64,000 nt of DNA from Spirochaetae bacterium HGW-Spirochaetae-5 (GTDB lineage Bacteria; Spirochaetota; UBA4802; UBA5550): the NCBI GenBank assembly GCA_002839285.1, contig PGXT01000001.1:79959-143958 (forward strand). Reading direction: 5' to 3'. The position numbers and the translations under genes are program-made. Positions 48,011-55,887 of the stretch are shown piece by piece (positions within the stretch are counted from its first letter, which is position 1; every line of letters starts with the position of its first letter). The notes under the pieces were generated by a model. The model saw only the letters and a list, made by a program, of their open reading frames with translations, was not told the origin of the DNA and searched no databases.

Positions 48011-49675
48011 TTACGAAACATTTAATTTGGTTCGTATGTTGTTAATTTCAAATGTCAGGAAACTCCTTGTCCCATTATTACTTTCAATAGAATATGATGT
48101 AGATAAGACCTTAAGTATCATAGAACCAAAACCGGATGTTTTATTTATGTCATAACCATCTTTCAGTCCAACACCATCATCTTGAACAGAAAGATTCACT
48201 TGATTACCAATCCTGTCTATATGAATCAATATATGACCACTATCTCTTCCTATGAAAGCATATTTAAAAGCGTTTGTGAGTATTTCATTCAAAGCCATGC
48301 CAATTGACACAAGCTTATCTGCTTCAAGATCAAAATCATTAATTCGCTGTTCAATGGTTACTTTTTTATCAGAAAAAACTCCAACTATCGAATCGACAAG
48401 TGACTCAATATAATTTTTAACAGAAACTTCCTGATAATCATTACCAAGCAGTAATTTTTCATAAAGAATACACATACTGTCCACATGAGAAATAGCAGTA
48501 TGAAGTCTTGATTTAACCTCTGCATTTGTTGAATCTTCTGCTTGTAAATAAAGCAATGAGCTAATAGAGGCGATATTGTTTTTCACGCGATGATGAACTT
48601 CCTTGAGAAGATTTTCTTTTTCTGCAAGTAGGGATTTTATTTTTTCTTCTTTAAGCTTATGATCTGTTATATCATTAATTATAACTTGAACTGCTGTTTG
48701 CCCGCTATATAAAATTGGCGTGCTCTGAACATCAGCAACTATCGTCGTACCATCCAGCTTGTTTAATTTTTCTTCAACTTTCGGATTGGTTTCACCAGTC
48801 ACAAGGGCAGATTGTATTCTCATCAGGACGGAGTTGTGTATGTCCGGATTAACAAAGTCAAGAAAAGACTTACTGAGCAAATCTTGTGCAGAGTTTGCCC
48901 CAAGCATCTTAATGGTTGCCGGATTGACATAGCAAATCCTGTCATCATAAAGAACCAGCATTGGTGCTGGCGACAATTCGATCATGGTGCGGTATCGTTG
49001 TTCACCAGCAATGAGCAAACGATGTGTTCTTCCGAATACCAGTAAGGGTAATCCAATAGCGAGAACCAGTCTGAGACCTATCTCACTGATAAAAAATATG
49101 GCCTGGATCATTCCGCCCGCTGCCATCAGGTTCTGGTTTGTCGGCCCCATAAATAGATTAGATACTCCGCGAATGACCATGAAAATTGCAGTTATAATAT
49201 ATCCCATAGCAACAAACCAGTGTACCAATCTGTCCTGGCCGTCTTTCGGCCGCAATACTATATAGGCAATTGCGAATCTGAGGGTAGTAGCTATTATTGA
49301 GTATGCCACTATTCGTACCGATAAGTTTGGCATAAAGTATGTGAAGTAGATAAACAGGATGGCGGTGAGAGCAGATAGACACCAGTACCATGGAAACGTG
49401 CTCTTTTTGCCCTGAAATGACAAGTTGCCGAGGTATTGAAAACCAATGCCGGTTACCAGCAGTGTGTTAGAAAGAACAATGGATAAATAATCAGGAATAA
49501 AATCACGCAGCCACACTAGTACCATTCCGATGCCAATGACCGTCTCGCCTATCGCCCAGAGCCGTAAGCTTGTATCTTTTTTTATGACATAATTGACGAT
49601 CTGCAAACCTATCGCCAACAGCAGGCTGCTGAGCATGACAAGAAAACTCAAGGTGCGAATGTCGAAGCTTATCAT
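48011..49675 (-). CDS. Sensor histidine kinase (PAS, HisKA_2)
   Basis: 554 residues. Six or seven TM helices lie in residues 8-215, a PAS domain at 225-335 (MIELSPAPMLVLYDDRICYV), a HisKA_2 dimerisation/phosphoacceptor region (EVHHRVKNNIASISSLLYLQ; H361) and a HATPase_c domain (ALNEILTNAFKYAF, DDGVGL, GFGSMIL). Ribosome site GGAGGACC before ATG 49675. No response regulator gene is near, so it would act on a host regulator. A kinase is unusual cargo for a prophage, and the inverted 19-bp ends around it suggest separate acquisition. Confidence 0.9.
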   Translation of the reverse strand: MISFDIRTLSFLVMLSSLLLAIGLQIVNYVIKKDTSLRLWAIGETVIGIGMVLVWLRDFIPDYLSIVLSNTLLVTGIGFQYLGNLSFQGKKSTFPWYWCLSALTAILFIYFTYFMPNLSVRIVAYSIIATTLRFAIAYIVLRPKDGQDRLVHWFVAMGYIITAIFMVIRGVSNLFMGPTNQNLMAAGGMIQAIFFISEIGLRLVLAIGLPLLVFGRTHRLLIAGEQRYRTMIELSPAPMLVLYDDRICYVNPATIKMLGANSAQDLLSKSFLDFVNPDIHNSVLMRIQSALVTGETNPKVEEKLNKLDGTTIVADVQSTPILYSGQTAVQVIINDITDHKLKEEKIKSLLAEKENLLKEVHHRVKNNIASISSLLYLQAEDSTNAEVKSRLHTAISHVDSMCILYEKLLLGNDYQEVSVKNYIESLVDSIVGVFSDKKVTIEQRINDFDLEADKLVSIGMALNEILTNAFKYAFIGRDSGHILIHIDRIGNQVNLSVQDDGVGLKDGYDINKTSGFGSMILKVLSTSYSIESNNGTRSFLTFEINNIRTKLNVS

Positions 49676-49841
49676 TGGTCCTCCAAATTTTGATACAGGA
49701 ATCTTTGATAATATCCGGAGAGTTTTAAGTCAACTCTTGGGGCATAAAGATAAAGATTGCCCATTATCCGAAGTATAAAATAGTTATATGCTTTAATTCT
49801 TAATATATTAGAATAATGAATAAGAAAATATATTTTTTCTC

Positions 49842-49892
49842 TCTTTCCGGCACGGATGCCGGGTTTTGTAGTTTGCGGCTGTTTCGTTTAAC
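49842..49892. repeat. Second end of the kinase segment
   Basis: CCGGCACGGATGCCGG palindrome (49842-49857 region) followed by GTTTGCGGCTGTTTCGTTTAAC (two fragments, 49871-49892), the inverted partner of 47804-47824. Related GGCACGGACGCCG also lies near 47848 at the other end. Together they bound a segment of about 2.1 kb with the kinase gene. Confidence 0.45.
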
Positions 49893-50316
49893 TTTTATTT
49901 ATACGTATTTCTTATATATGATATAAATGGAACGAATAACGAAATATTTCGTATGATGGATCTATCTATTAAAATCAATACTGCCTTTAAAACTGTAAAT
50001 AGCAAGTCATAAACATTGTGAAGTTTTATATTTTTTATAAAGTATATGTGTGGGCTTATACATACTTCCAGCAACCAGCAGCATCCCTAGCCCCCCCCCA
50101 CGGTGTATCAGCTAATGATGTGAAATCAGAGGGGGGAAGATGTGGGTGAGCTTCTCTCTCGAATAATTATTCTATAATAGATATATCCCTTCAATCAGTC
50201 TGAATAATATATATTGCTCATTGCAATGAATAGAATCAATAAAGCTGTTACAGTTTAAAATGTGTGAGCATTACCACAACTGGACAGCGCGAGCCGTTAA
50301 GCATTTTCTAAAATAC
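49893..50316. other. AT-rich gap with C-tract hairpin
   Basis: No convincing gene. At about 50091-50145 a run of ten or so C (after GCATCCCTAG) can pair with GGGGGG...GATG, which gives an imperfect hairpin of a size consistent with a terminator for the 50317 gene. The remainder is AT-rich. No other structure seen. Confidence 0.4.
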
Positions 50317-50520
50317 TTAATCTTCATCATATCGCTGTATAAATTCAATACAAGCCCTTCTAATAATTGCCGATCTATCAACATTATACCCGGTCTTTTC
50401 TCTCTCCTCTGCTGCTATCTCATCTAATCTTTTAGTCAATGATTCATCTATTCTTATAGAGTAAGCTTTTACTGCTCCTCCCTCTTTATGTGGCCTTCCC
50501 TTCTTCTTTGTATCTGTCAT
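50317..50520 (-). CDS. Ribbon-helix-helix regulator (67 aa)
   Basis: 67 residues: a basic start (KKKGRPHKEGG), strand VKAYSIRIDESLTKRLDEIA, then a second helix (SAIIRRACIEFIQRY): an RHH_1/CopG-type DNA-binding protein. It is divergent from the operon at 50748, with the shared 227-base AT-rich gap between them; it probably represses that operon and itself. Ribosome site GGAG 9 bases before the ATG, with a GNRA hairpin just upstream. Confidence 0.8.
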   Translation of the reverse strand: MTDTKKKGRPHKEGGAVKAYSIRIDESLTKRLDEIAAEEREKTGYNVDRSAIIRRACIEFIQRYDED

Positions 50521-50537
50521 TGTATATGCTCCATTAT

Positions 50538-50551
50538 GCGCCTTTCGGCGC
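50538..50551 (-). promoter_or_regulatory. GNRA hairpin in the RHH gene leader
   Basis: On the reverse strand GCGCC-GAAA-GGCGC, a five-bp stem with a GAAA tetraloop, 17 bases before the start codon and directly ahead of the ribosome site. A similar GAAA hairpin precedes 52094. Possibly an mRNA stability or translation element. Confidence 0.4.
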
Positions 50552-50669
50552 CTGTTTTATAGTCCACGGATTTATCATAAAATTAACTGACTTGTCAATA
50601 CTCATGTTTAAAAAAAACACAAAAAAACAAATAAATAATTATAAAAAACACGATTAAACACAAAAATGC

Positions 50670-50699
50670 TTGACAATTTTATTTAACGTGTTACATTAT
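50670..50699 (+). promoter_or_regulatory. Promoter of the right accessory operon
   Basis: TTGACA (50670-50675) and, after 18 bases, CATTAT (50694-50699). Around it are repeated TTAAACAC / GTGTTA motifs (50652-50660, 50689-50694, 50706-50714), which could be RHH-protein operators overlapping the promoter. Confidence 0.5.
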
Positions 50700-50747
50700 A
50701 TATAACATTAAACACAACAAATATATAATTCTCAATGAGGTTAAACA

Positions 50748-51254
50748 ATGGCTACAAAAACACAACAAAAAACAAACTTTCTTAATGACTGTAAATCTAT
50801 GGAAGAGGCCAAAAAACTCTTCCACTCACTTCTCAAAAAGTATCATCCAGATTTAAACCCAGACGGAGAAGAGATCTGTAAAATGCTTATTAACGAATAC
50901 AGATCTTTTTCTCTATCTTCTTTCAATCGTCAAGCTGAAGACTTCTTCAAGTCTGACAAATGGACTTCAAAGGATCCTGTCGATTTAACACCATTCACAG
51001 ACATTCTTGAAAAGATCCTGATGTTTGATTGTGACATTGAAATAATAGGTTTCTGGATTTACTGCTTCAATGCTTACAACTGCAAAGACCAGTTAAAAGA
51101 ACTCGGTTTCTTCTACTCCGGAAAACATAAGGCTTGGATATACTCCGGAACAGCAAAAAAAAGATTCTGCACCAAAAACACCACAGACGACAACCGCGCG
51201 ACATGGGGAGCGGTAAATGTCGAAAAATCAAAACAGGCAAAGCTTACAGCTTAA
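50748..51254 (+). CDS. J-domain-like protein (168 aa)
   Basis: 168 residues. The N-terminal region 15-60 has SMEEAKKLFHSLLKKYHPDL, i.e. helix II of a J domain with the HPD tripeptide. The remainder is not DnaJ-like: it contains a WIYCFNAYNCKDQLKELGFF stretch and a basic tail. Small J-like proteins of this sort recur in plasmids and phages, often beside RadC-like genes as here. It could recruit DnaK for replication or act as an orphan co-chaperone. Confidence 0.7.
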   Translation: MATKTQQKTNFLNDCKSMEEAKKLFHSLLKKYHPDLNPDGEEICKMLINEYRSFSLSSFNRQAEDFFKSDKWTSKDPVDLTPFTDILEKILMFDCDIEIIGFWIYCFNAYNCKDQLKELGFFYSGKHKAWIYSGTAKKRFCTKNTTDDNRATWGAVNVEKSKQAKLTA

Positions 51255-51268
51255 GAAGAGGTTAACCA

Positions 51269-51733
51269 ATGACAGCAACCAAAATTAAAAAATCAAGCTC
51301 TCTCTATGTGAGAGAGCTTACAACTAAATATAAAACTCTGAACACTGAAAGAATACATGTCAGTGATCCGGGGAAAGTAGCAAATTTTATCCGGGAGCAG
51401 ATCGGAGAGGAGAACAGAGAACATTTTTCTGTTCTTGGAATCAATACAAAGAATGTCGTTGTTATATATCACAATGTCAGTATCGGAACGGTTGATCAAT
51501 CAATCGTACACCCGAGAGAAGTTTTTACAGCTGCTTTATTGTCCGGATGTTCTGGAATTATTGTCACACATAACCACCCTTCCGGAATTGTCGCACCATC
51601 AAAACAGGACATCGAAGTTACAAGGAGAATATCAGAAGCCGGTAAAGTAATGGGAATCCCCTTGGTAGATCATATCATAGTCGGCTTTGATAATCCAGAA
51701 TATTACAGCATGAAAGAAAACGGATATTTATAA
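51269..51733 (+). CDS. RadC-like JAB domain protein
   Basis: 154 residues of the RadC/JAB family: HPREVFTAALLSGCSGIIVT, then HNHPSG and a following S-x5-D (SKQDIEVTR) form the JAB-type metal site, and MGIPLVDHIIVG closes the domain. The N-terminal HhH of full-length RadC is missing. Common in mobile elements; despite its name the family has no proven repair role. It lies 15 bases after the J-like gene. Confidence 0.88.
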   Translation: MTATKIKKSSSLYVRELTTKYKTLNTERIHVSDPGKVANFIREQIGEENREHFSVLGINTKNVVVIYHNVSIGTVDQSIVHPREVFTAALLSGCSGIIVTHNHPSGIVAPSKQDIEVTRRISEAGKVMGIPLVDHIIVGFDNPEYYSMKENGYL

Positions 51734-51746
51734 AAGGAGATATGTC

Positions 51747-52052
51747 ATGTTTCAATCAATTACAGATAAATTCAATCCCGGTACACTATTAATGACAAGA
51801 GCGGTAAATGACCGTGTCGCTGATGATTCACAGTTTGCAAAGTTTGTTCTAAGATCAATCAAAAGACATTTAAAGTGTGATTGGGGAGAACTATGTCAGG
51901 AGGATAAAGATTTAAATGATTTATCTCTATCCAGCGAGGATCCCGGCAGACTCTTTTCCGCTTATGAGTTTAACGGCAAAGAGGACCGGATCTATATAAT
52001 TACTGAATGGGATAGATCATACACAACAATACTTTACCCGAACGAATACTAA
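51747..52052 (+). CDS. Mobile-element DWGEL family protein (101 aa)
   Basis: 101 residues with the pattern CDWGELCQEDKDLND, LFSAYEF and IYIITEWDRSYTTILYPNEY. This small family is regularly found next to RadC-like genes on plasmids, phages and conjugative elements, where it is often called plasmid-related protein. No biochemical function is known to me. 13 bases after the radC-like gene. Confidence 0.7.
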   Translation: MFQSITDKFNPGTLLMTRAVNDRVADDSQFAKFVLRSIKRHLKCDWGELCQEDKDLNDLSLSSEDPGRLFSAYEFNGKEDRIYIITEWDRSYTTILYPNEY

Positions 52053-52062
52053 ATCAAATCAT

Positions 52063-52080
52063 CCGGGGAGAAATCCCCGG
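52063..52080 (+). promoter_or_regulatory. GNRA hairpin ahead of TTG start
   Basis: CCGGGGA-GAAA-TCCCCGG: a perfect seven-bp stem closed by a GAAA tetraloop, followed at once by the AAAGGAG ribosome site of the 52094 gene. It would fold in the intercistronic mRNA. Confidence 0.5.
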
Positions 52081-52093
52081 AAAGGAGTATAAA

Positions 52094-52369
52094 TTGAAAA
52101 CATTGAATGAAATTGAAGAGTTGAAAAAGAACTGGTTTAATGATCCATGCTATGATATAGAAATGACAGAAGGCTTCGAGGATCACAAAGAAGAACTATT
52201 AAATTACCGTCTTCAGTGTGAAAATAAATGGCGTGAAGGTTTTCAGAACAGACTTAAATTAAAAGCGGAGAAACTCAATTGTTCTGTCGAGCTTGCCGGT
52301 TACATAAACACACTGGAATGGCAGCTTCAGGATATGCAGAAGAAAATTGATATTATGTATTTTGGTTGA
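52094..52369 (+). CDS. Unrecognised small acidic protein (91 aa)
   Basis: 91 residues from a TTG start, chosen because AAAGGAG lies at the right distance. Helical and charged, with a final coiled-coil-like stretch (ELAGYINTLEWQLQDMQKKID). No family recognised. Last coupled gene of the accessory operon; a terminator follows. Confidence 0.6.
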   Translation: MKTLNEIEELKKNWFNDPCYDIEMTEGFEDHKEELLNYRLQCENKWREGFQNRLKLKAEKLNCSVELAGYINTLEWQLQDMQKKIDIMYFG

Positions 52370-52411
52370 CGTAAAATTATTAAACGCTATACTTACAACG
52401 TTTAACTTCAT

Positions 52412-52454
52412 GAAACCAGAGTCGGAGCAATCTGGCTTCTGGTTTCTCTTTTTC
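52412..52454 (+). terminator. Intrinsic terminator of accessory operon
   Basis: GAAACCAGA / TCTGGTTTC, a nine-bp stem, with a T-rich tract (CTCTTTTTC) after it. It separates the accessory operon from the membrane protein gene at 52478. Confidence 0.7.
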
Positions 52455-52477
52455 ATTGTAACTCCGGAAAGGATCCC

Positions 52478-52978
52478 ATGATTAAGATTATAAACTTCCT
52501 GAATAGAAGAGACCTTCAAAAACTGAAAAGCCGGGCTGATGTGTCAGGCTGGCTGCTTATAATAATATTATCTCTTGATATACATAGATTTGGTGCCTGG
52601 TACACGGGAAATCAGGCTCATATACGGCCTTATATTTTCCCCTTCCTGTGTCTTGCCGGGATCCCGATCATTATATTTGTCATGGCTGGAGCAGTTCAGT
52701 ATTGTGTCAGGCGGCAATGGTTTACACTACTCTATCTGTCAGGGATTTATGTCTGCGCTCTTCCCTTCTCAATCTTTAATTTTGATGCATTGAAATATAT
52801 CTTTAAAAAACCGTTATGGTATAATGCTTCAATATTCGAGCCCATTGATCTGAATTTCTTTAAAGGTGTCGGATTGCTGATGCTTACTTCCGCTGGGATC
52901 ACAGCAGGATTATGTATTTTAGGACTCTTCTACAAAGTAATAAATTCTCTCACTGAAAAAATGATGATAAAAAAATGA
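52478..52978 (+). CDS. Four-helix membrane protein (166 aa)
   Basis: 166 residues with about four TM segments (WLLIIILSLDI, IFPFLCLAGIPIIIFVMAGA, LLYLSGIYVCALPF, GVGLLMLTSAGITAGLCILG) and basic ends. Not recognised. It is the last gene before attR, a position where lysogenic-conversion genes and superinfection-exclusion proteins are often found; this role is only suggested. Ribosome site GGAAAGGA. Confidence 0.65.
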   Translation: MIKIINFLNRRDLQKLKSRADVSGWLLIIILSLDIHRFGAWYTGNQAHIRPYIFPFLCLAGIPIIIFVMAGAVQYCVRRQWFTLLYLSGIYVCALPFSIFNFDALKYIFKKPLWYNASIFEPIDLNFFKGVGLLMLTSAGITAGLCILGLFYKVINSLTEKMMIKK

Positions 52979-53017
52979 CATTTATAAAATACTGTTCACC
53001 GCATAACGCACAACACA

Positions 53018-53117
53018 GACCACTTGACCGCAGTCATGTGGTCGTCTATATAATTTTACATATAAAAACACCCATTTATGGTAACAAATGACGCTTTTCG
53101 TTGCACGTATGTTGCAC
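53018..53117 (+). promoter_or_regulatory. attR arm region with TTGCAC pair
   Basis: GACCAC...GTGGTC hairpin (53018-53043), likely a terminator of the last phage gene, then TTGCAC twice 11 bases apart (53101-53106, 53112-53117), the match of 12651-12667 at the other end. Also AATGTAAC-, AATATAATG- and AATTGCAAC-like repeats up to 53245 that might bind Int, Xis or IHF. No gene seen between 52979 and 53429. Confidence 0.5.
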
Positions 53118-53268
53118 AGAAATTATAAATTAAGTTATTTTATCACAATGTAACCCAATTTTTGCGTGTTTTTATAGTCATTAAATTATGAATGTACATC
53201 AATTTACTACAATATAATGTTATTTATCGCAATCAATTGCAACTTGTAGAGTTTGAAGCACTTCTACC

Positions 53269-53315
53269 GAATGGGGTTCAAGTGGTCGGAGGTTCGAATC
53301 CTCTCGCCCCGAATA
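53269..53315 (+). repeat. attR core (47-bp direct repeat)
   Basis: Exact copy of 12536-12582, i.e. the original 3' half of the host tRNA-Pro, lacking its 5' half. It marks the right prophage boundary. Confidence 0.95.
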
Positions 53316-53350
53316 TTAAAAAAGCTCTGATAATATCAGAGCTTTTTTAA
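53316..53350 (+). terminator. Original host tRNA-Pro terminator
   Basis: Perfect hairpin AAAAAAGCTCTGAT / ATCAGAGCTTTTTT with an AAT loop and a T-run: a stronger terminator than the version at 12583-12611. Before integration it followed the host tRNA. Confidence 0.75.
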
Positions 53351-53429
53351 TTGGCAAAATTGATCATTTTTACAGATTATTAATCATAGATACAATATTG
53401 AACATTCAACATTTTAAAACTTCTAAAAT

Positions 53430-53765
53430 CTACGCCTTAACCAGTATATTAAACAGCTTCACATCAGTTAAAGCCTCTACTCCGTAATTTATTCCCGATT
53501 CCAGGGCAATTACATCACCGGCATTTACTATTACTTCATCCGATTCTTTATAAACTATTTTTGCACTCCCTTCAATCATAACAAAAAGGGTTTCCATGCT
53601 GTAATACTCTTTATCAATACTTTCGCCTTTTGCATATGAGAAGAAACGTATCTCGGTATTGTCGTTATCGATCAAAGCTTTACTCGCTATTTTGCTCCCT
53701 GTGTGCTGAATCATATCGGTCATTGCAACAGGCTCATAGGGAATTATATTTCTTAAGTACTTCAT
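53430..53765 (-). CDS. Cupin protein A
   Basis: 111-residue single-domain cupin: FSYAKGESIDKEYYSMETLFVMIEG and VNAGDVIALESG form the two cupin motifs, but the metal-binding His residues are largely replaced (Tyr, Ser, Asn), so it may not bind metal in the usual way. Ligand unknown. It follows the other cupin gene by two bases and has its own ribosome site (GAGGAG) inside the end of that gene; one operon. Confidence 0.82.
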   Translation of the reverse strand: MKYLRNIIPYEPVAMTDMIQHTGSKIASKALIDNDNTEIRFFSYAKGESIDKEYYSMETLFVMIEGSAKIVYKESDEVIVNAGDVIALESGINYGVEALTDVKLFNILVKA

Positions 53766-53767
53766 CT

Positions 53768-54106
53768 CTACTCCTCTTTAACAACTATCAAAAGCATCTT
53801 CATATCCTCTTTTGCTGTTACCTGATGGGGTATATTAGCAGGCATAACAACGAACTGGCCCTTAACAGCCTCCATTACCTCATCTCCGATTTTTACTGTT
53901 GCTGTTCCGTGATGAATATATATTAATGCGTCACCCTTTGCTGCATGGGGGCCCACACCTTCACCTTTTCCGAATGCCAGCGCCGTTAATCCCACACCCT
54001 TTTTCTGCGCCAGAGTTACGGTCTCTATCTGCCCCTCTTTACAGCTTACAAGACTATCCAGATCTATACTTTTTGCTTTTTCTACGTTTTTAATTAATTC
54101 CTGCAT
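53768..54106 (-). CDS. Cupin protein B
   Basis: 112-residue cupin: [24 protein letters not shown] and [11 protein letters not shown]. The histidines of GPHAAKGD and IPHQV give a more classical metal site than its neighbour. Small stress- or nutrient-related cupins of this kind are common in anaerobes. Ribosome site AAGGAG before ATG 54106. First gene of the two-gene cupin unit. Confidence 0.85.
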   Translation of the reverse strand: MQELIKNVEKAKSIDLDSLVSCKEGQIETVTLAQKKGVGLTALAFGKGEGVGPHAAKGDALIYIHHGTATVKIGDEVMEAVKGQFVVMPANIPHQVTAKEDMKMLLIVVKEE

Positions 54107-54262
54107 CTTTACACACTCCTTTTATTTTAGACTAAATGCTTCATTCAGAAATATTCATTGTTTATGAATCTATAATATATAATTAAAATTATGATTCAAA
54201 TGACTCAGGTCAATTTCATTAAAAAAGATGGAGTATTTACCGCATAAATTTTTTAAGCGGCA

Positions 54263-54358
54263 GGGGTGCGTATGCTTCGCATACGCTTTAAATTGGGGGA
54301 TTACGGGGGTTCCCCCCGTAATCCCCCAATTTAAGGCTCAGCGCGAAGCGCTGAACCC
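54263..54358. repeat. Three-hairpin palindromic element (intact copy)
   Basis: Type copy. Within a closing GGGGT / ACCC stem are three hairpins: GCGTATGC-TTC-GCATACGC; a 21-bp-class central stem TTAAATTGGGGGATTACG.../...CGTAATCCCCCAATTTAA; and CAGCGC-GAA-GCGCTG. The whole could fold like a cloverleaf. It lies between the cupin operon and rsgA. Confidence 0.85.
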
Positions 54359-54372
54359 ACACAAATAAATCG

Positions 54373-55449
54373 TTACTGTTTAAAATCTCTGTTGTAGTTC
54401 TTTATAATTTTCGACAGGGTCTTCTCCTTCGCTTTCCTTGCCATCCTACCCTTTTCGCTCTTCATCATACTGAAAGATTCAATCTCACCCCTTATGGTTA
54501 TATAGCTCTGATACCTTTCGTATTCAATCAGACCCTCACTGACAAGTCCAAGAACACCGCAGCCCGGCTCATCTGTATGGGTACAATCCTTAAATCTGCA
54601 GCTGTCGGCAGCATGGGCAATTTCTGTAAAAGCCGCATCGAGCGATTCAGTATCCCCGTAGGGACGCAGTTCCCGTAGACCGGGAGTATCAATCACCATG
54701 GCTCCGCTCCCTAACAGAAAGAGCTCTTTGCGGGTTGTAGTATGCCGTCCGCGCTTATCATCTTCACGAAGTGAGCCGGTTTTCTGAACACCTCTCCCCA
54801 TAAGCTGATTGATAAGAGCCGATTTCCCCGCTCCGGAGGGACCGGTAAAAGCGGCAGTAACCCCCTGAACCAGAAGACCGTTCATCTGCTCAATACCCTC
54901 CCCGGTCAGAGCGCTAACCATAAACACCGGTATATTGCCCGAAACTGAAGCTGCCATGGTTTTAAATTCGGCCCTTTCGCTTTCAGAACAGAGGTCGCAC
55001 TTGTTAAGTATAATTACAGGCTCTGCGCCTCCGTCACTTACCATTACTATATATCGTTCAAGACCGCGCTGTGTAAAATTCCGTCCTCCGTCGAGTGCTG
55101 CGACTATGAACATTATATCAATGTTTGCCGCAATAACCTGTTCATCGCTCCGCTTACCCGCAGCACGCCTTGAAAAAACGCTTCCCCTTTCGAGAATTTT
55201 TTCAATAATCATGGGATCACTTTCACTGCGCATAAGTACCCAGTCACCAACCGCCGGGTAGTCACCCGGTCCGGCAGCTGTGTACTGAAAATGCCCGGAT
55301 ATTCTCGCATCAGATCTCCCTTTTTCTGTTTCTACAGAATAGAGATGTCCGGCTTCACCGGTAACCCGTCCGGGTATAAGTCCTGACCCGCTCCAGACAG
55401 CATACTGATCTTCAAAAAAACTGTTCCATCCTATATCTTCAAGTTTCAT
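54373..55449 (-). CDS. rsgA: Ribosome biogenesis GTPase RsgA
   Basis: 358-residue circularly permuted GTPase. An OB-fold domain covers 20-100, then the G motifs in permuted order: G4 NKCD (149-152), G1 GPSGAGKS (203-210), G3 DTPG (254-257). A C-terminal zinc site has C284, C289, H291, C297 (CRFKDCTHTDEPGC). It assists late 30S subunit maturation and leaves on GTP hydrolysis. The start overlaps the RNHCP gene stop by 4 bases, so the two are coupled. Confidence 0.95.
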   Translation of the reverse strand: MKLEDIGWNSFFEDQYAVWSGSGLIPGRVTGEAGHLYSVETEKGRSDARISGHFQYTAAGPGDYPAVGDWVLMRSESDPMIIEKILERGSVFSRRAAGKRSDEQVIAANIDIMFIVAALDGGRNFTQRGLERYIVMVSDGGAEPVIILNKCDLCSESERAEFKTMAASVSGNIPVFMVSALTGEGIEQMNGLLVQGVTAAFTGPSGAGKSALINQLMGRGVQKTGSLREDDKRGRHTTTRKELFLLGSGAMVIDTPGLRELRPYGDTESLDAAFTEIAHAADSCRFKDCTHTDEPGCGVLGLVSEGLIEYERYQSYITIRGEIESFSMMKSEKGRMARKAKEKTLSKIIKNYNRDFKQ

Positions 55450-55844
55450 TTTATCGCCTCAGCTATTATAATTTCGATCTTTTCATATACGCCCGTGTTA
55501 TCCGGAAACGGGAACATTTTAACAGGTTTAACTGCAATATGCATCAGCCGGGTCTGATTGTCATCTCCGGCAATTCTATTGGATCTGATAAACCCGCACT
55601 TAACACACCTGTGAATAAGAGCCCATTCACCATCCAGCCTTACCCAAATGCCTATGGGCTCCATCATTCCTCTGCATACAGACATTCTGTCACCGGTACG
55701 AAGATCTACATGTCTGCTCCAGAGACATTCGGGACAATGATTTCTGTTCAAAGTACCCGAGATGGCTGTTACCACAGATCTGCCGCATTTTTCACAAATA
55801 AAAGCATTATGCTCATTTATATATTTCCTGTCACTTCTGGACAT
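55446..55844 (-). CDS. RNHCP-domain zinc protein
   Basis: 132 residues with the eponymous motif (RNHCPECLWSRHVD), preceded by CEKCG and followed by CVKCGFIRSNRIAGDDN. The pattern of Cys pairs indicates a double zinc ribbon. The RNHCP family is often found next to rsgA; it is thought to bind RNA or ribosomes, which is not proven. Ribosome site GAGGAA. It overlaps rsgA by 4 bases. Confidence 0.85.
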   Translation of the reverse strand: MSRSDRKYINEHNAFICEKCGRSVVTAISGTLNRNHCPECLWSRHVDLRTGDRMSVCRGMMEPIGIWVRLDGEWALIHRCVKCGFIRSNRIAGDDNQTRLMHIAVKPVKMFPFPDNTGVYEKIEIIIAEAIK

Positions 55845-55887
55845 TTTATTCCTCTATAATATTGTAGAATTTCAGAAAATGACGGTA

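Larger units (their letters stand above)
12536..53315. mobile_element. Prophage of podovirus type in tRNA-Pro
   Basis: About 40.8 kb bounded by the 47-bp att repeat. It carries int, xis, repressor, antirepressor, recombination and replication genes, a reverse-strand cargo island, and a full structural set (terminase, portal, scaffold, capsid, tail hub, fibre, ejection proteins, amidase). No contractile or long-tail genes (tape measure, sheath, tail tube) are seen, while the portal is P22-like and the large internal proteins are ejection-like, so the virion is probably short-tailed. No gene is visibly broken, so it may be inducible. Host dispersed repeats are absent from it. Confidence 0.96.

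Noticed and set aside
48812-49265. Forward frames of 77 and 93 codons inside the kinase gene
   Set aside because: Shadows of the PAS and membrane regions of the kinase.
49593-49778. 61-codon forward frame at the 5' end of the kinase gene
   Set aside because: Antisense to the kinase start and its ribosome site; no support of its own.
54263-54358. Cloverleaf-like repeat considered as a tRNA or riboswitch
   Set aside because: No anticodon or T-loop consensus, and copies occur in both orientations and in a partly deleted form, so a dispersed repeat is the better explanation.
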